DNA of 64,000 nucleotides. Source: Bacteroidales bacterium. GTDB lineage: Bacteria; Bacteroidota; Bacteroidia; Bacteroidales; UBA932. The DNA is taken from positions 1 through 64,000 of the forward strand of contig JAFUWY010000018.1 in NCBI GenBank assembly GCA_017477245.1, in the 5' to 3' direction. The notes under the pieces were generated by a model. It was not told the origin of the DNA, made no database searches, and saw nothing but the letters and a program-made list of their open reading frames with translations. This document shows positions 45,687 to 54,604 of the stretch, piece after piece. Made by a program: the position numbers and the translations under genes. Position 1 is the stretch's first letter. Each line of letters starts with the position of its first letter.

Positions 45687-45704
45687 CCCTGCGGCGTGTG
45701 GGGG

Positions 45705-48350
45705 TTATTGGCGCGTGGCGGTCTCGACGAGGGCGTCGAAGGCCTGCTTCAGGCCGTCGGCGTTCTTGCCGCCGGCGGTGGCGAGGCCGGGCTGGCCGCC
45801 ACCGCCGCCCTGGATGAAGCGGGCGGCGTCGCGGATGTCCTTGCCGGCGTTGCGGCCGGCGGCCACGAGGTCGTCGGAGTACATCAGCAGGAGCTGGGGC
45901 TTGCCCTCATGGGCATAGGCGGCCACGAGGGCCGTGCCCGTGAGCTGCTTCTGCAGGGCAAGGGCGGCGCCTCGCATCATGGCGGGATCGGCGCCCTGCA
46001 CGCCGGAGCGGTCGACGGCGATGAGCTTGATGCCGTTCACCTCCGTGGCCTTGTCGGTGAGGATGCGGGCGAGCTCGGCGGCCTTCTGCTTGGCGAACTC
46101 CTCCGCCTGCTTCTTGAAGGCGGCGTTGTCCTCGACCATCTTCTGGATGGCGCCGGCGAGGTCCGGGACGTTGTTGAAGAAGGAGCGGGCCGTCTTGAGC
46201 AGCGCCTGCATCCCGAGGACGAGCTCCTCGGCCTGCTCGCCGGTCACGGCCTCGATGCGGCGGATGCCGGCCGCGATGGCCGACTCGCCGACGATCTTGA
46301 ACAGGCCGATGTTGCCGGTGGCGGAAGTGTGGCAGCCGCCGCAGAGCTCGACGCTCGGTCCGAAACGGACCACGCGCACGCGGTCGCCGTACTTCTCGCC
46401 GAACAGGGCCATGGCGCCCATGGCCTGGGCTTCTTCCATGGTGGCGTCGCGCTTCTCAGCGAGCGGGAAGTTGCTGCGGATCAGTTCATTGACGCGCTTC
46501 TCGACCTGGGCGACCTGCTCGTCGGAGAGCTTCTCGAAGTGCGAGAAATCGAAGCGGAAACCCTTGTCGTTGACGAAGGATCCCTTCTGCTCCACGTGGG
46601 TGCCGAGGATCTCGCGCAGGGCCCGGTGCATGAGGTGGGTGCAGCTGTGGTTGTTGGCGATGCGCTGGCGGCGCGCCGCGTCGACGCTGAGGCGGAAGGC
46701 GCCGGTGCAGTCCTGCGGCAGGCGCTCGGCGATGTGGATCGTGAGGTTGTTCTCCTTGACGGTGTCGAGGATGCGGACCTGCTCGCCGTCGGCGGCGGTG
46801 ATGGTGCCGGTGTCGCCGACCTCGCCGCCCATCTCGCCGTAGAACGGTGTGCGGTCGAAGACCAGCTGGAGCATCTCCTTGTTCTTCTGGACGACGGTGC
46901 GGCTCTTGAGCAGCAGGGCGCCTTCGACCTCGGTGGTGTCGAAGCCCAGGAACGCGACGTCCTCGCCCTCATGGTAGACCGTCCAGTCGCCGAAGGTGTT
47001 GGCGGTGGCGTTGCGGGCGCGGTCCTTCTGCTGCTTAAGCTCGGCCTGGAAGCCTGCCTGGTCCACGGTGAAGCCGTTCTCGGCGGCGATGAGCTCGGTC
47101 AGGTCGATCGGGAAACCGTAGGTATCGTAGAGTTTGAAGGCGTCGGCGCCGGAGATGACCTTGGCCTGCTTGCTGCGCTCCATGCACTCGTCCATCAGGC
47201 GGATGCCGCGGTCGAGGGTACGCAGGAAGGCAAGCTCCTCCTCACGGATGACGCTCTCGATGAATTTCTGCTGTTTGGCGATCTCGGGATAGGCCTCGCC
47301 CATGTCGTCCACGAGCTGCTGGACGAGCTGGCAGAGGAAGGGCTCGGTGAGGCCGAGGAAGGTGTAGCCGTAACGGACGGCGCGGCGCAGGATGCGGCGG
47401 ATGACGTAGCCGGCCTTGACGTTGGAGGGGAGCTGGCCGTCGGCGATGCTGAAGCTGATCGCGCGGATGTGGTCCGCGATCACGCGCATCGCCACGTCCG
47501 TCTTGTCGCTCTCGCCGTATTTGTGGCCGGAGAGGGCGCCGATGCGGGCGAGCATGCCCGTGAAGACGTCAGAGTCATAGTTGCTGTTCTTGCCCTGGAG
47601 CACGGCGCAGAGGCGCTCGAAGCCCATGCCCGTGTCGATGTTGCGGGCGGGAAGGGGCTCGAGGTGGCCGTCGGCCATGCGCTGGTACTGCATGAACACG
47701 AGGTTCCAGATCTCGATGACGTGCGGGTCGCTCTGGTTGACGAGGTCGCGGCCGGGGATGCCGCTCGCCGCCTTCTCCTCCGCGGTGCGGATGTCGATGT
47801 GGATCTCGGAGCAGGGACCGCAGGGGCCGGTCTCGCCCATCTCCCAGAAGTTGTCGTGCTTGTTGCCGAGCAGGATGTGGTCTTCGGGGAGGTATTTGCG
47901 CCAGGCCTGCTGCGCCTCGGTGTCGAGGGTGGTGCCGTCCTCGGCGGAGCCTTCGAACACGGTGGCGTAGAGGAGGTTCTTGTCGATCTTGTATACTTCG
48001 GTCAGGAGTTCCCAGGCCCAGTTGATGGCTTCGGTCTTGAAGTAGTCGCCGAAGCTCCAGTTGCCGAGCATCTCGAACATCGTGTGGTGGTAGGTGTCGT
48101 GTCCGACTTCCTCCAGGTCGTTGTGCTTGCCGCTCACGCGGAGGCACTTCTGGGAGTCGGCGGCCCGCAGGTAGGGGGCCTTGGCATTGCCCAGGAAGAT
48201 GTCCTTGAACTGGTTCATGCCGGCGTTGGTGAACATCAGGGTCGGGTCGTTCTTGACGACCATCGGTGCGGAGGGCACCACGGTGTGGCCCTTGGATGCA
48301 AAGAATTCGAGGAACTTCTGTCTGATTTCCTTTGAGGTCATGGTCTGCAT
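45705..48350 (-). CDS. alaS: alanyl-tRNA synthetase
   Basis: An 881-residue class II synthetase with all domains. The catalytic core contains [15 protein letters not shown] and [19 protein letters not shown]. The editing domain has [15 protein letters not shown] and [16 protein letters not shown] (zinc-type Cys/His). The C-terminal oligomerisation region ends with the Gly-rich [18 protein letters not shown]. It lies 18 bases upstream of the LptF/G-Fmt gene on the same strand. An ATG five codons in is an alternative start; the first one is taken. The promoter TACTTTTG is at 48393-48386. Confidence 0.96.
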   Translation of the reverse strand: MQTMTSKEIRQKFLEFFASKGHTVVPSAPMVVKNDPTLMFTNAGMNQFKDIFLGNAKAPYLRAADSQKCLRVSGKHNDLEEVGHDTYHHTMFEMLGNWSFGDYFKTEAINWAWELLTEVYKIDKNLLYATVFEGSAEDGTTLDTEAQQAWRKYLPEDHILLGNKHDNFWEMGETGPCGPCSEIHIDIRTAEEKAASGIPGRDLVNQSDPHVIEIWNLVFMQYQRMADGHLEPLPARNIDTGMGFERLCAVLQGKNSNYDSDVFTGMLARIGALSGHKYGESDKTDVAMRVIADHIRAISFSIADGQLPSNVKAGYVIRRILRRAVRYGYTFLGLTEPFLCQLVQQLVDDMGEAYPEIAKQQKFIESVIREEELAFLRTLDRGIRLMDECMERSKQAKVISGADAFKLYDTYGFPIDLTELIAAENGFTVDQAGFQAELKQQKDRARNATANTFGDWTVYHEGEDVAFLGFDTTEVEGALLLKSRTVVQKNKEMLQLVFDRTPFYGEMGGEVGDTGTITAADGEQVRILDTVKENNLTIHIAERLPQDCTGAFRLSVDAARRQRIANNHSCTHLMHRALREILGTHVEQKGSFVNDKGFRFDFSHFEKLSDEQVAQVEKRVNELIRSNFPLAEKRDATMEEAQAMGAMALFGEKYGDRVRVVRFGPSVELCGGCHTSATGNIGLFKIVGESAIAAGIRRIEAVTGEQAEELVLGMQALLKTARSFFNNVPDLAGAIQKMVEDNAAFKKQAEEFAKQKAAELARILTDKATEVNGIKLIAVDRSGVQGADPAMMRGAALALQKQLTGTALVAAYAHEGKPQLLLMYSDDLVAAGRNAGKDIRDAARFIQGGGGGQPGLATAGGKNADGLKQAFDALVETATRQ

Positions 48351-48385
48351 ATAAAACTCTGCAATATAATTTTGTAAACGAACCG

Positions 48386-48510
48386 CAAAAGTAGCAATTT
48401 TCCGCCAAATAATGAAACGCGCGGGCGCGGGTACTTCCGGTAGCCATGCATAATGGCGTGCTGTTGAGGGGGATAGAATTTGTTATTTAAAGCGGGAAAT
48501 GCTACCTTTG
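48386..48510. promoter_or_regulatory. divergent -7 motifs for alaS and the M23 peptidase genes
   Basis: TACTTTTG on the minus strand (48393-48386) faces alaS. TACCTTTG on the plus strand (48503-48510) ends 7 bases before the M23 ATG at 48518, so that message would be nearly leaderless. Between them is a GC-rich patch (CGCGCGGGCGCG, 48418-48429) of no recognised role. Confidence 0.55.
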
Positions 48511-48517
48511 CACAGTT

Positions 48518-49540
48518 ATGCCCAAGTACAGCCTCAATCCCGGGACCTTGATGGATGAGACCCGGAACGAACCCCGGGGCCGGCGGATCCTGCACATCTC
48601 CCTGGCGGTCCTGCTGGCCGCCGGCTTCGTGATCCTGTACTTCTGGATCTACACCTCTGTGCTGAAGTGGGACCTGCCGCGCACGGCCATGCTCAAGCGC
48701 GAGGCCGCGGCCTGGGAGGCGCGGATCGAGGTGCTGGACAGCCGGTTGCAGCTGTATGAGCGCACCCTCTCCGGTATCGAGCAGCGCGACGACGAGGTCT
48801 ACCGCTCGATCTACGGCCTGGGCGCCATCCCGGACGAAGTCAAGCATGCCGGCCTCGGAGGCGTGAACCGCTATGCGGCGTTCGACGCCCTGGGCGGGCA
48901 CTCCTCGCTGGGCTGGTCGGTCCGCCGGCTGGACGACCTCACCAAGCGCGCCTACATCCAGAGCAAGGCCCTGGACGAGGTGGGGCAGCTCGCCCGCGAG
49001 GCAGGCGACATGATCGCCTGCGTGCCGAGCGTGCCGCCGCTGCTCCCGGACGCCTCCAAGGTCCATCTGTCCAGCGGTTTCGGCCTGCGCGAGGACCCTG
49101 TCTACGGCGGCGGCGAACACCACGGCGGACAGGACTTCGCCACGGCCACGGGCACGCCGGTCTACGCCACCGGCGACGGCGTCGTCGTGTCCGCGAGCTT
49201 CCAGTTCAGCGGCTACGGCAACGAAGTGGTGATCGACCACGGCTTCGGCTACCAGACCCGCTACGCGCACCTCCATACGATCATCATCAACGAGGGGATG
49301 AAGGTCAAGCGTGGCGAGCAGATCGGCACCGTGGGCGCCACCGGCAAGGTGACGGGCGCCCACCTGCACTACGAGGTCATCTACCAGGGCAACCGGGTCA
49401 ACCCGATGAATTTCATGGATTTCAACATGCCGCTCGACGAATACCGCGCCATGATAGACAAGCGCCGGGAGGATTCTCCCGTCGGCAAGCGGTCCAGCAC
49501 GACGGAGCTGCTCCGCCGGAGGAGGAACGGCAATGGCTAG
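48518..49540 (+). CDS. membrane-anchored M23 peptidase (first of a pair)
   Basis: A 340-residue protein. One membrane helix (about 28-48), a coiled-coil stalk (about 50-100), then a LytM/M23 domain at about 185-310 with full zinc ligands: HHGGQD and AHLHYEV, plus YAHLHT. It should therefore be an active peptidoglycan endopeptidase in the periplasm, unlike the EnvC-like protein at 2278. A disordered Arg-rich tail follows. It overlaps the next gene by 8 bases. Confidence 0.9.
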   Translation: MPKYSLNPGTLMDETRNEPRGRRILHISLAVLLAAGFVILYFWIYTSVLKWDLPRTAMLKREAAAWEARIEVLDSRLQLYERTLSGIEQRDDEVYRSIYGLGAIPDEVKHAGLGGVNRYAAFDALGGHSSLGWSVRRLDDLTKRAYIQSKALDEVGQLAREAGDMIACVPSVPPLLPDASKVHLSSGFGLREDPVYGGGEHHGGQDFATATGTPVYATGDGVVVSASFQFSGYGNEVVIDHGFGYQTRYAHLHTIIINEGMKVKRGEQIGTVGATGKVTGAHLHYEVIYQGNRVNPMNFMDFNMPLDEYRAMIDKRREDSPVGKRSSTTELLRRRRNGNG

Positions 49541-50483
49541 GCGCAGGCGCATCCCCGATACCGGGAGCCACGCTCTCGGCGCCGCCCCCCGCAAGGTCGG
49601 GCGGGCGCTGCTGATGCTGCTCATCTACATGCTGCTGACCCTCACGCTCACCGTGCTGACCTACCTGGCCTTCACGCTGCTCTACCGCACGGACACCGAG
49701 CGGCGCCTGCGCCGGGAGATCCGCCTCTACGAGCGCCTCTACCCGGAGCTGGAGGAGCGCAGCGAGCTGCTCGGCGACGCCATCGCGAACCTGCAGCACA
49801 AGGACGACGAGATCTACAACCAGGTGTTCCATGCCAGCGCGCCCGGCCTGGACCCGATGGAGGCGCTGGCGCCCCTGAGCGCGGCGGACACCATCCCCGT
49901 CCGGGAACTGGTCGGTTACACGGCGCGCAAGGCGGACAGCCTGCAGCGCCGCAGCGCCGCCGTGGAAGCCTCGTTCGCCCGGATCTTCGGCACCTTGTCC
50001 GATCCGGACGTGGCCGTGCCGCCGATGGTCCTGCCCATCCGGGACATCACCTATCCGCAGGTCGGTGCCTCCACGGGCCGCAAGCTCAACCCTTTCTACA
50101 AGGCCTATGTCTACCACGAGGGGCTGGACCTGATCGTCGCGCGCGGCACGCCCGTGCTCGCCACGGCGGACGGCACGGTGGAGGCCGCCTCCTCGTCCCG
50201 GACCACCGGCAATACGGTCCGGATCCGCCACGACGGCGGCTACCAGACCGTGTATGCGCACCTGGAAAGCATGAAGGTGCGCGCCGGCCAGCGCGTGCGC
50301 GCCGGCCAGCAGATCGGCACCGTGGGCATGTCCGGGCAGGCCGTGGCCCCGCACCTCCACTACGAGGTGCGCAAGGACGGCGCCGCCCTCAACCCGGTGG
50401 GCTGCTTCTTCGCCTCCGTCTCGCCGGACGAGTTCGCGAACATGCTGTACATGTCCGTCAACACCATGCAATCAATGGATTAA
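49533..50483 (+). CDS. membrane-anchored M23 peptidase (second of a pair)
   Basis: A 316-residue relative of the previous gene with the same plan. A membrane helix at about 24-46 (LLIYMLLTLTLTVLTYLAF) is followed by a stalk with KDDEIYNQVFHA, then an M23 domain with intact ligands in YHEGLDL, YAHLES and PHLHYEV. The two look like a tandem duplication. The stalk sequences differ, which may allow a heteromer. The MerR-type regulator starts 5 bases after the stop. Confidence 0.9.
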   Translation: MARRRRIPDTGSHALGAAPRKVGRALLMLLIYMLLTLTLTVLTYLAFTLLYRTDTERRLRREIRLYERLYPELEERSELLGDAIANLQHKDDEIYNQVFHASAPGLDPMEALAPLSAADTIPVRELVGYTARKADSLQRRSAAVEASFARIFGTLSDPDVAVPPMVLPIRDITYPQVGASTGRKLNPFYKAYVYHEGLDLIVARGTPVLATADGTVEAASSSRTTGNTVRIRHDGGYQTVYAHLESMKVRAGQRVRAGQQIGTVGMSGQAVAPHLHYEVRKDGAALNPVGCFFASVSPDEFANMLYMSVNTMQSMD

Positions 50484-50488
50484 TCGAT

Positions 50489-50809
50489 ATGGAAAAGCTG
50501 TATTACTCGATCGGCGAAGTAGCCGGGATCCTGGGCGAGTCCGTCTCGCTGGTGCGCTTCTGGTCCAATTCGTTCCCCAAGTTCATCAAGCCCCAGCGCA
50601 ATGCCAAGGGGAACCGCCAGTTCTCCGCCGCGGACGTGGAGACCTTCAAGCAGATCCACCATCTGGTCAAGGACCGCGGCCTGACCCTGGAGGGCGCCGC
50701 GCTCCAGCTGGCCGCCGACCGCCGGCCCGTGGACCGCAGCGTCCGGGCCATCGATTCCCTGAAGCAAATCCGCGCCCAACTTATGGAGATTAAGAAAAAT
50801 ATTTCCTAA
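50489..50809 (+). CDS. MerR-family transcriptional regulator
   Basis: A 106-residue protein with the MerR winged helix at the N-terminus (LYYSIGEVAGILGESVSLVR, then WSNSFPKFIKPQRNAKGNRQ with the wing). A short dimerisation helix follows (LKQIRAQLMEIKKNIS). There is no C-terminal effector domain and no Cys cluster, so it does not look like a metal sensor. MerR genes next to M23/alaS are common in Bacteroidales; the target is unknown. Confidence 0.85.
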   Translation: MEKLYYSIGEVAGILGESVSLVRFWSNSFPKFIKPQRNAKGNRQFSAADVETFKQIHHLVKDRGLTLEGAALQLAADRRPVDRSVRAIDSLKQIRAQLMEIKKNIS

Positions 50810-50814
50810 CTTTG
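50807..50814 (+). promoter_or_regulatory. -7 promoter motif (TAACTTTG) for the zinc-ribbon gene
   Basis: A full TAnnTTTG match whose first three bases are the MerR-gene stop codon. It lies 52 bases before the ATG at 50867. Confidence 0.55.
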
Positions 50815-50866
50815 CAGTTCGTATCCATTGTGGAGAACGTTGAATATAAATATCTAGATATCATAT

Positions 50867-51700
50867 ATGGCTACCACCAAGAAAAACACGAAAGTGCAGA
50901 CGCCTGTCGACGAGCGTGAAACCTTCGTCTCCCTGCAGAAGACCTTCGCTGAGTCCGAGCAGAGCACCCAGGAAAAACTCAAGACCCTCTACGAACTCCA
51001 GGAGGCGGACAACGCCATCGACGACCTGGTCCACCTGCGCGGCGAACTGCCCGCCGAGGTCGCCATCCTCGAGGAGGAGCTCGCCGGGCTGCACGCCAAG
51101 TCCGAGCGCATCGGCCAGCTGATCGAAGGCTACAACCAGAGCATCGACGCCGCCAACAAGCAGATCGTCGAGCTGGACGGCGAGATCGAGAAATACCGCG
51201 CCCAGCTGGAGAACATCTCCAACAGCCGCGAGTTCGACTCCATCAACAAGGAGCTCGAGAACCAGGGCCTGCTGCGCGCCATCGCCGAGAAGAACATCCG
51301 CGAAGCCCGCGAGGCGATCGAGGACCGCAAGGCCGACCGCGAGCGCATCGCCGACCGCATCCTCATCCGCGAGGAGGACCTGAAGGCCAAGAAGGAGGAG
51401 CTCGCCGTGATCGTGGAGTCCACCGCCAAGGAGGAGAAGGCCCTCCAGGCCAAGCGCGAAGCCTGCGCCGCCAAGATCGACGAGCGGACGCTGAGCGCCT
51501 ACGAGCGCATCCGCGGCAACGCCCACAACCACCTCGCCGTGGTGACCCTCTTCCCGAAGAATGAGGACGGTACCTACGGCGACGCCTGCGGCGGCTGCTT
51601 CCACACCATCACCCCGCAGCGCATCATCGACATCGCGTCCGGACGCAAGCTCGTCATCTGCGAGCACTGCGGACGCATCATCGTCAACCCTGACATCTAG
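50867..51700 (+). CDS. coiled-coil protein with C-terminal C4 zinc ribbon
   Basis: A 277-residue protein. The first 200 residues are two long antiparallel helices (KLKTLYELQEADNAIDDLVH, then many EL/EEL heptads). A C4 zinc ribbon follows: CGGCFHTITPQ and CEHCGRIIV give the two Cys pairs. This is the architecture of the zf-RING_7/CdsZ-type proteins. Similar proteins have been linked to tethering RNA or to type III systems; the role in this group is not established. It is followed 6 bases later by dnaB. Confidence 0.85.
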   Translation: MATTKKNTKVQTPVDERETFVSLQKTFAESEQSTQEKLKTLYELQEADNAIDDLVHLRGELPAEVAILEEELAGLHAKSERIGQLIEGYNQSIDAANKQIVELDGEIEKYRAQLENISNSREFDSINKELENQGLLRAIAEKNIREAREAIEDRKADRERIADRILIREEDLKAKKEELAVIVESTAKEEKALQAKREACAAKIDERTLSAYERIRGNAHNHLAVVTLFPKNEDGTYGDACGGCFHTITPQRIIDIASGRKLVICEHCGRIIVNPDI

Positions 51701-51706
51701 TCCGGG

Positions 51707-53179
51707 ATGCCTGCGCAGCGCCCCGGCAATTCCCGCAAGAAGGACCAGGCGGTCAACCTGGAGTCCCTCGGCCTGGAGATCGGCAACAAGCCGCCCCAGG
51801 CCCCGGACGTCGAAGAGGCCGTCCTGGGTGCGATGTTGCTGGAGCCCGCCTGCGTGGACCTGGCCATGGAGGAGCTCACGCCCTCCTGTTTCTACGATCC
51901 GCGGCACCGGATGATCTTCGAGGCGATGTCCCGCCTCGTGACGGACCACACCTCGGTCGACATCATCACGGTCAGCAGCGAGCTCAAGGCCCAGGGCAAC
52001 CTGGAGGCCGTGGGCGGCACGGTCGTGCTGGCGAACCTCTCCGAGAAGGTCGGTTCGGCCGCGCACATCGAGTACTACATCAAAATCCTCAAGCAGAAGA
52101 CGATCCAGCGCGACCTGATCTCCGCTTCCTACGACATCCTGCGGGATTCGTTCGACGACTCGATCAAGGTCGACGACCTGATCGACAAGGCGCAGAGCAA
52201 GGTCTACGACGCGATCCAGAGCAACGTCCGCCGCGAGGTCCAGGACATCGGCAGCCTGATCAACATGGCCATGTCCGACATCCAGGAGATGCAGGGCAAC
52301 ACCGGCGTCAACGGCGTGCCCTCGGGATTCGCGAGTATCGACCGCATCACGATGGGCTGGCAGAAGTCCGACCTGATCATCCTGGCCGCGCGTCCTTCCG
52401 TCGGTAAGACGGCCTTCTCGCTCAACCTGGCGCGCAACGCCGCCGTGGACCACCACATGGCCGTGGCGTTCTTCTCCCTGGAGATGTCCGCCATCCAGCT
52501 GGTCAAGCGCCTGATCACCTCCGAGTCCGGCCTGTCCGCCGACAAGATCAAGGGCGGCGTCCGGCTCGAGGACTACGAGTGGGAGCAGCTGGAGTACAAG
52601 CTCAAGGCCCTGTCCAAGGCTCCGCTCTACATCGACGACACGCCGGGCCTCCCGCTGATGGAGTTCCGCACCAAGGCCAAGAACCTCGTGAAGAACAAGG
52701 GCGTGCGCCTCATCTTCGTGGACTACCTCCAGCTGATGCAGGGACCCGCCGAGCTGAAGGGCATGCGCGAGCAGGAAGTGGCTGCGATCTCCCGTACGCT
52801 CAAGGCCACGGCCAAGGAGCTGGACGTCCCGATCATCGCCCTCTCGCAGCTCTCCCGCCAGGCCGTCCAGCGCCAGGGAGGCGGCGGCAAGCCGCAGCTG
52901 TCCGACCTGCGCGAGTCCGGCTCCATCGAGCAGGACGCCGACATGGTCCTGTTCATCCACCGGCCCGACTTCGTGGGGCTCAGCGAGAATCCCGAGGACA
53001 AGGAGAAGACGCAGATCATCATCGCCAAGCACCGCAACGGCGAGACCTGCGACATAGACATGCTCTTCAAGAGCGAGCAGATCAAGTTCGTCGAACTCGA
53101 CGACGCCCTCGACATGCGGGCGGAGTCGATGACCATTGATTCTGCGATGAATACCATGATCAACAATGAGTTCCAGTAG
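51707..53179 (+). CDS. dnaB: replicative DNA helicase
   Basis: A 490-residue DnaB. The N-terminal helical domain begins PPQAPDVEEAVLGAMLLEPA, and the RecA-type core has Walker A AARPSVGKTAFSLN, Walker B RLIFVDYLQLM, then IALSQLSRQAVQRQG and SDLRESGSIEQDADMV. It is the hexameric 5'-3' helicase of the replisome. No intein or truncation is seen. An in-frame ATG at 51707 follows the zinc-ribbon stop by 6 bases. The end overlaps rseC by 14 bases. Confidence 0.96.
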   Translation: MPAQRPGNSRKKDQAVNLESLGLEIGNKPPQAPDVEEAVLGAMLLEPACVDLAMEELTPSCFYDPRHRMIFEAMSRLVTDHTSVDIITVSSELKAQGNLEAVGGTVVLANLSEKVGSAAHIEYYIKILKQKTIQRDLISASYDILRDSFDDSIKVDDLIDKAQSKVYDAIQSNVRREVQDIGSLINMAMSDIQEMQGNTGVNGVPSGFASIDRITMGWQKSDLIILAARPSVGKTAFSLNLARNAAVDHHMAVAFFSLEMSAIQLVKRLITSESGLSADKIKGGVRLEDYEWEQLEYKLKALSKAPLYIDDTPGLPLMEFRTKAKNLVKNKGVRLIFVDYLQLMQGPAELKGMREQEVAAISRTLKATAKELDVPIIALSQLSRQAVQRQGGGGKPQLSDLRESGSIEQDADMVLFIHRPDFVGLSENPEDKEKTQIIIAKHRNGETCDIDMLFKSEQIKFVELDDALDMRAESMTIDSAMNTMINNEFQ

Positions 53180-53585
53180 CGAAATCAGCCATCGCGGGCG
53201 GATCGTCTCGATCACGCCGGAGGTCACGACCGTGCAGATCGTGTCCGAGTCCGCGTGCAGTGCCTGCCACGCCAAGGGCCTGTGCAGCCTCGGCGACAGC
53301 ACGGTCAAGGAGGTCGAACTCCCGACGCGCGGGTGGGACAACTACCAGGTCGGGGACGAGGTGTCCGTGGTCCTGCAGGCCTCGATGGGCCACAAGGCCG
53401 TCTGGCTCGCCTATGTGCTGCCGCTGGTCCTGATGGCCGCGGCCCTGCTCGTCACGCTCTCCGCAGGCGGCTCCGAGCTGCTGGCCGGCGGCGTCGCCAT
53501 CGCCGCCGTGGCCCTTTGGTACGCCGTGCTCTGGCTGCTGCGCGACCGGCTCAGGAATGAATATATATTTAACATCAAAGCATAA
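53166..53585 (+). CDS. rseC: RseC/MucC-family protein
   Basis: A 139-residue inner-membrane protein. The soluble N-terminal domain has the four-cysteine motif in SACSACHAKGLCSLGD, two membrane helices follow (about 80-100 and 104-125), and it ends with a short cytoplasmic tail. RseC is often encoded directly before rnf genes and linked to the SoxR-reducing system in Proteobacteria. Here it overlaps rnfB by one base, suggesting a role in assembly or redox control of the Rnf complex. Confidence 0.88.
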   Translation: MSSSSEISHRGRIVSITPEVTTVQIVSESACSACHAKGLCSLGDSTVKEVELPTRGWDNYQVGDEVSVVLQASMGHKAVWLAYVLPLVLMAAALLVTLSAGGSELLAGGVAIAAVALWYAVLWLLRDRLRNEYIFNIKA

Positions 53586-54604
53586 TGACACAAACTATTA
53601 TCTGGACCGTCGCGATCCTGACCGTCCTGGGCCTGCTGCTCGCGCTCATCCTCTTCTGGGTGGCGCGCAAGTTCCGGGTTGAGGAAGATCCGCGGATCGA
53701 CGAAGTGGAGAAGGTGATGCCGGGCGCCAACTGCGGCGGCTGCGGCTTCGCCGGATGCCGCGCCTTCGCCGATGCGGCGGTCAAAGCCCCCAATCTGGAC
53801 AACCAGTACTGTCCGGTGGGCGGCGACGAGGTGATGCAGAAGGTGGCTTCCATCCTCGGCTTCACCGTGGCCAAGAAGGCCCCGCAGGTCGCCGTCGTCC
53901 GCTGCAACGGTACCTGTGCCAACCGTCCCCGTACCAACGAATACGACGGCGTGCAGTCCTGCCGGGTCAAAGCCGCGCTCTACAGCGGTGACACCGCCTG
54001 TGCGTTCGGCTGCCTGGGCTGCGGCGACTGCGTGGCCGCCTGCCAGTTCGGTGCCCTCTCGATGGACCCGCAGACGGGTCTTCCTGTCGTCGACGAGGAG
54101 AAGTGCACCGCCTGCGGCGCCTGCACCAAGGCCTGCCCGAAGCACATCATCGAGCTGCGCGCCAAGGGTCCGCGCGGGATGCGCATGTACGTGTCCTGCG
54201 TCAACAAGGACAAGGGCCCCGTGGCCAAGAAGGCCTGCGCCGCGGCCTGCATCGGCTGCGGACTCTGTGCCAAGACCTGCCAGCACGGCGCCATCACCGT
54301 GACGGACAACGTTGCCTACATCGATTTCACGAAGTGCAAGCTCTGCCGCGAATGCGAGGCGGTCTGCCCGACCGGCGCGATCCACGGCGTGAACTTCCCG
54401 AAGGAGCTCGACAAGGATGCCGTCAAGAAGCGTATTGCAGATAGGAAAGCGAAGGCTGCTGCCGCTCAGGCCTCGAGCGAAGCGAAGTCGGCATCAGCCG
54501 ACCGGCCGACCCCGGGACTTCGCGAGAGCGAAGTCGGAAAGGGGGTTATGGACGCAGGGGTCAGGGGCGGAGCCCCTGTAAAAAAGGAGGTTGCAAATGG
54601 GTAA
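53585..54604 (+). CDS. rnfB: Rnf complex subunit B (ferredoxin-type) with repeat-derived tail
   Basis: A 339-residue electron-transfer subunit. There is one membrane helix (1-25), the RnfB Fe-S domain EKVMPGANCGGCGFAGCRAF with CPVGG, then several ferredoxin clusters (CLGCGDCVAACQ, CTACGACTKACPK, CIGCGLCAKTCQ, CKLCRECEAVCP). It accepts electrons from reduced ferredoxin. The last 45 residues (after DRKAKAAAAQASS) are low-complexity and encoded by a run of small palindromes (54482-54578), so the tail appears to be acquired. The end overlaps rnfC by 8 bases. Confidence 0.94.
   Translation: MTQTIIWTVAILTVLGLLLALILFWVARKFRVEEDPRIDEVEKVMPGANCGGCGFAGCRAFADAAVKAPNLDNQYCPVGGDEVMQKVASILGFTVAKKAPQVAVVRCNGTCANRPRTNEYDGVQSCRVKAALYSGDTACAFGCLGCGDCVAACQFGALSMDPQTGLPVVDEEKCTACGACTKACPKHIIELRAKGPRGMRMYVSCVNKDKGPVAKKACAAACIGCGLCAKTCQHGAITVTDNVAYIDFTKCKLCRECEAVCPTGAIHGVNFPKELDKDAVKKRIADRKAKAAAAQASSEAKSASADRPTPGLRESEVGKGVMDAGVRGGAPVKKEVANG
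54482..54578. repeat. cluster of small palindromes in the rnfB tail
   Basis: GTCGGC-ATCA-GCCGAC at 54487-54502. GACTTCGC-GAGA-GCGAAGTC at 54516-54535, whose arm also pairs with GCGAAGTC at 54482-54489. CAGGGGC-GGA-GCCCCTG at 54562-54578. The 9-mer AGCGAAGCG at 54476-54484 also occurs in the second trmB element (39908-39916). The cluster lies inside the final codons of rnfB. Confidence 0.7.
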
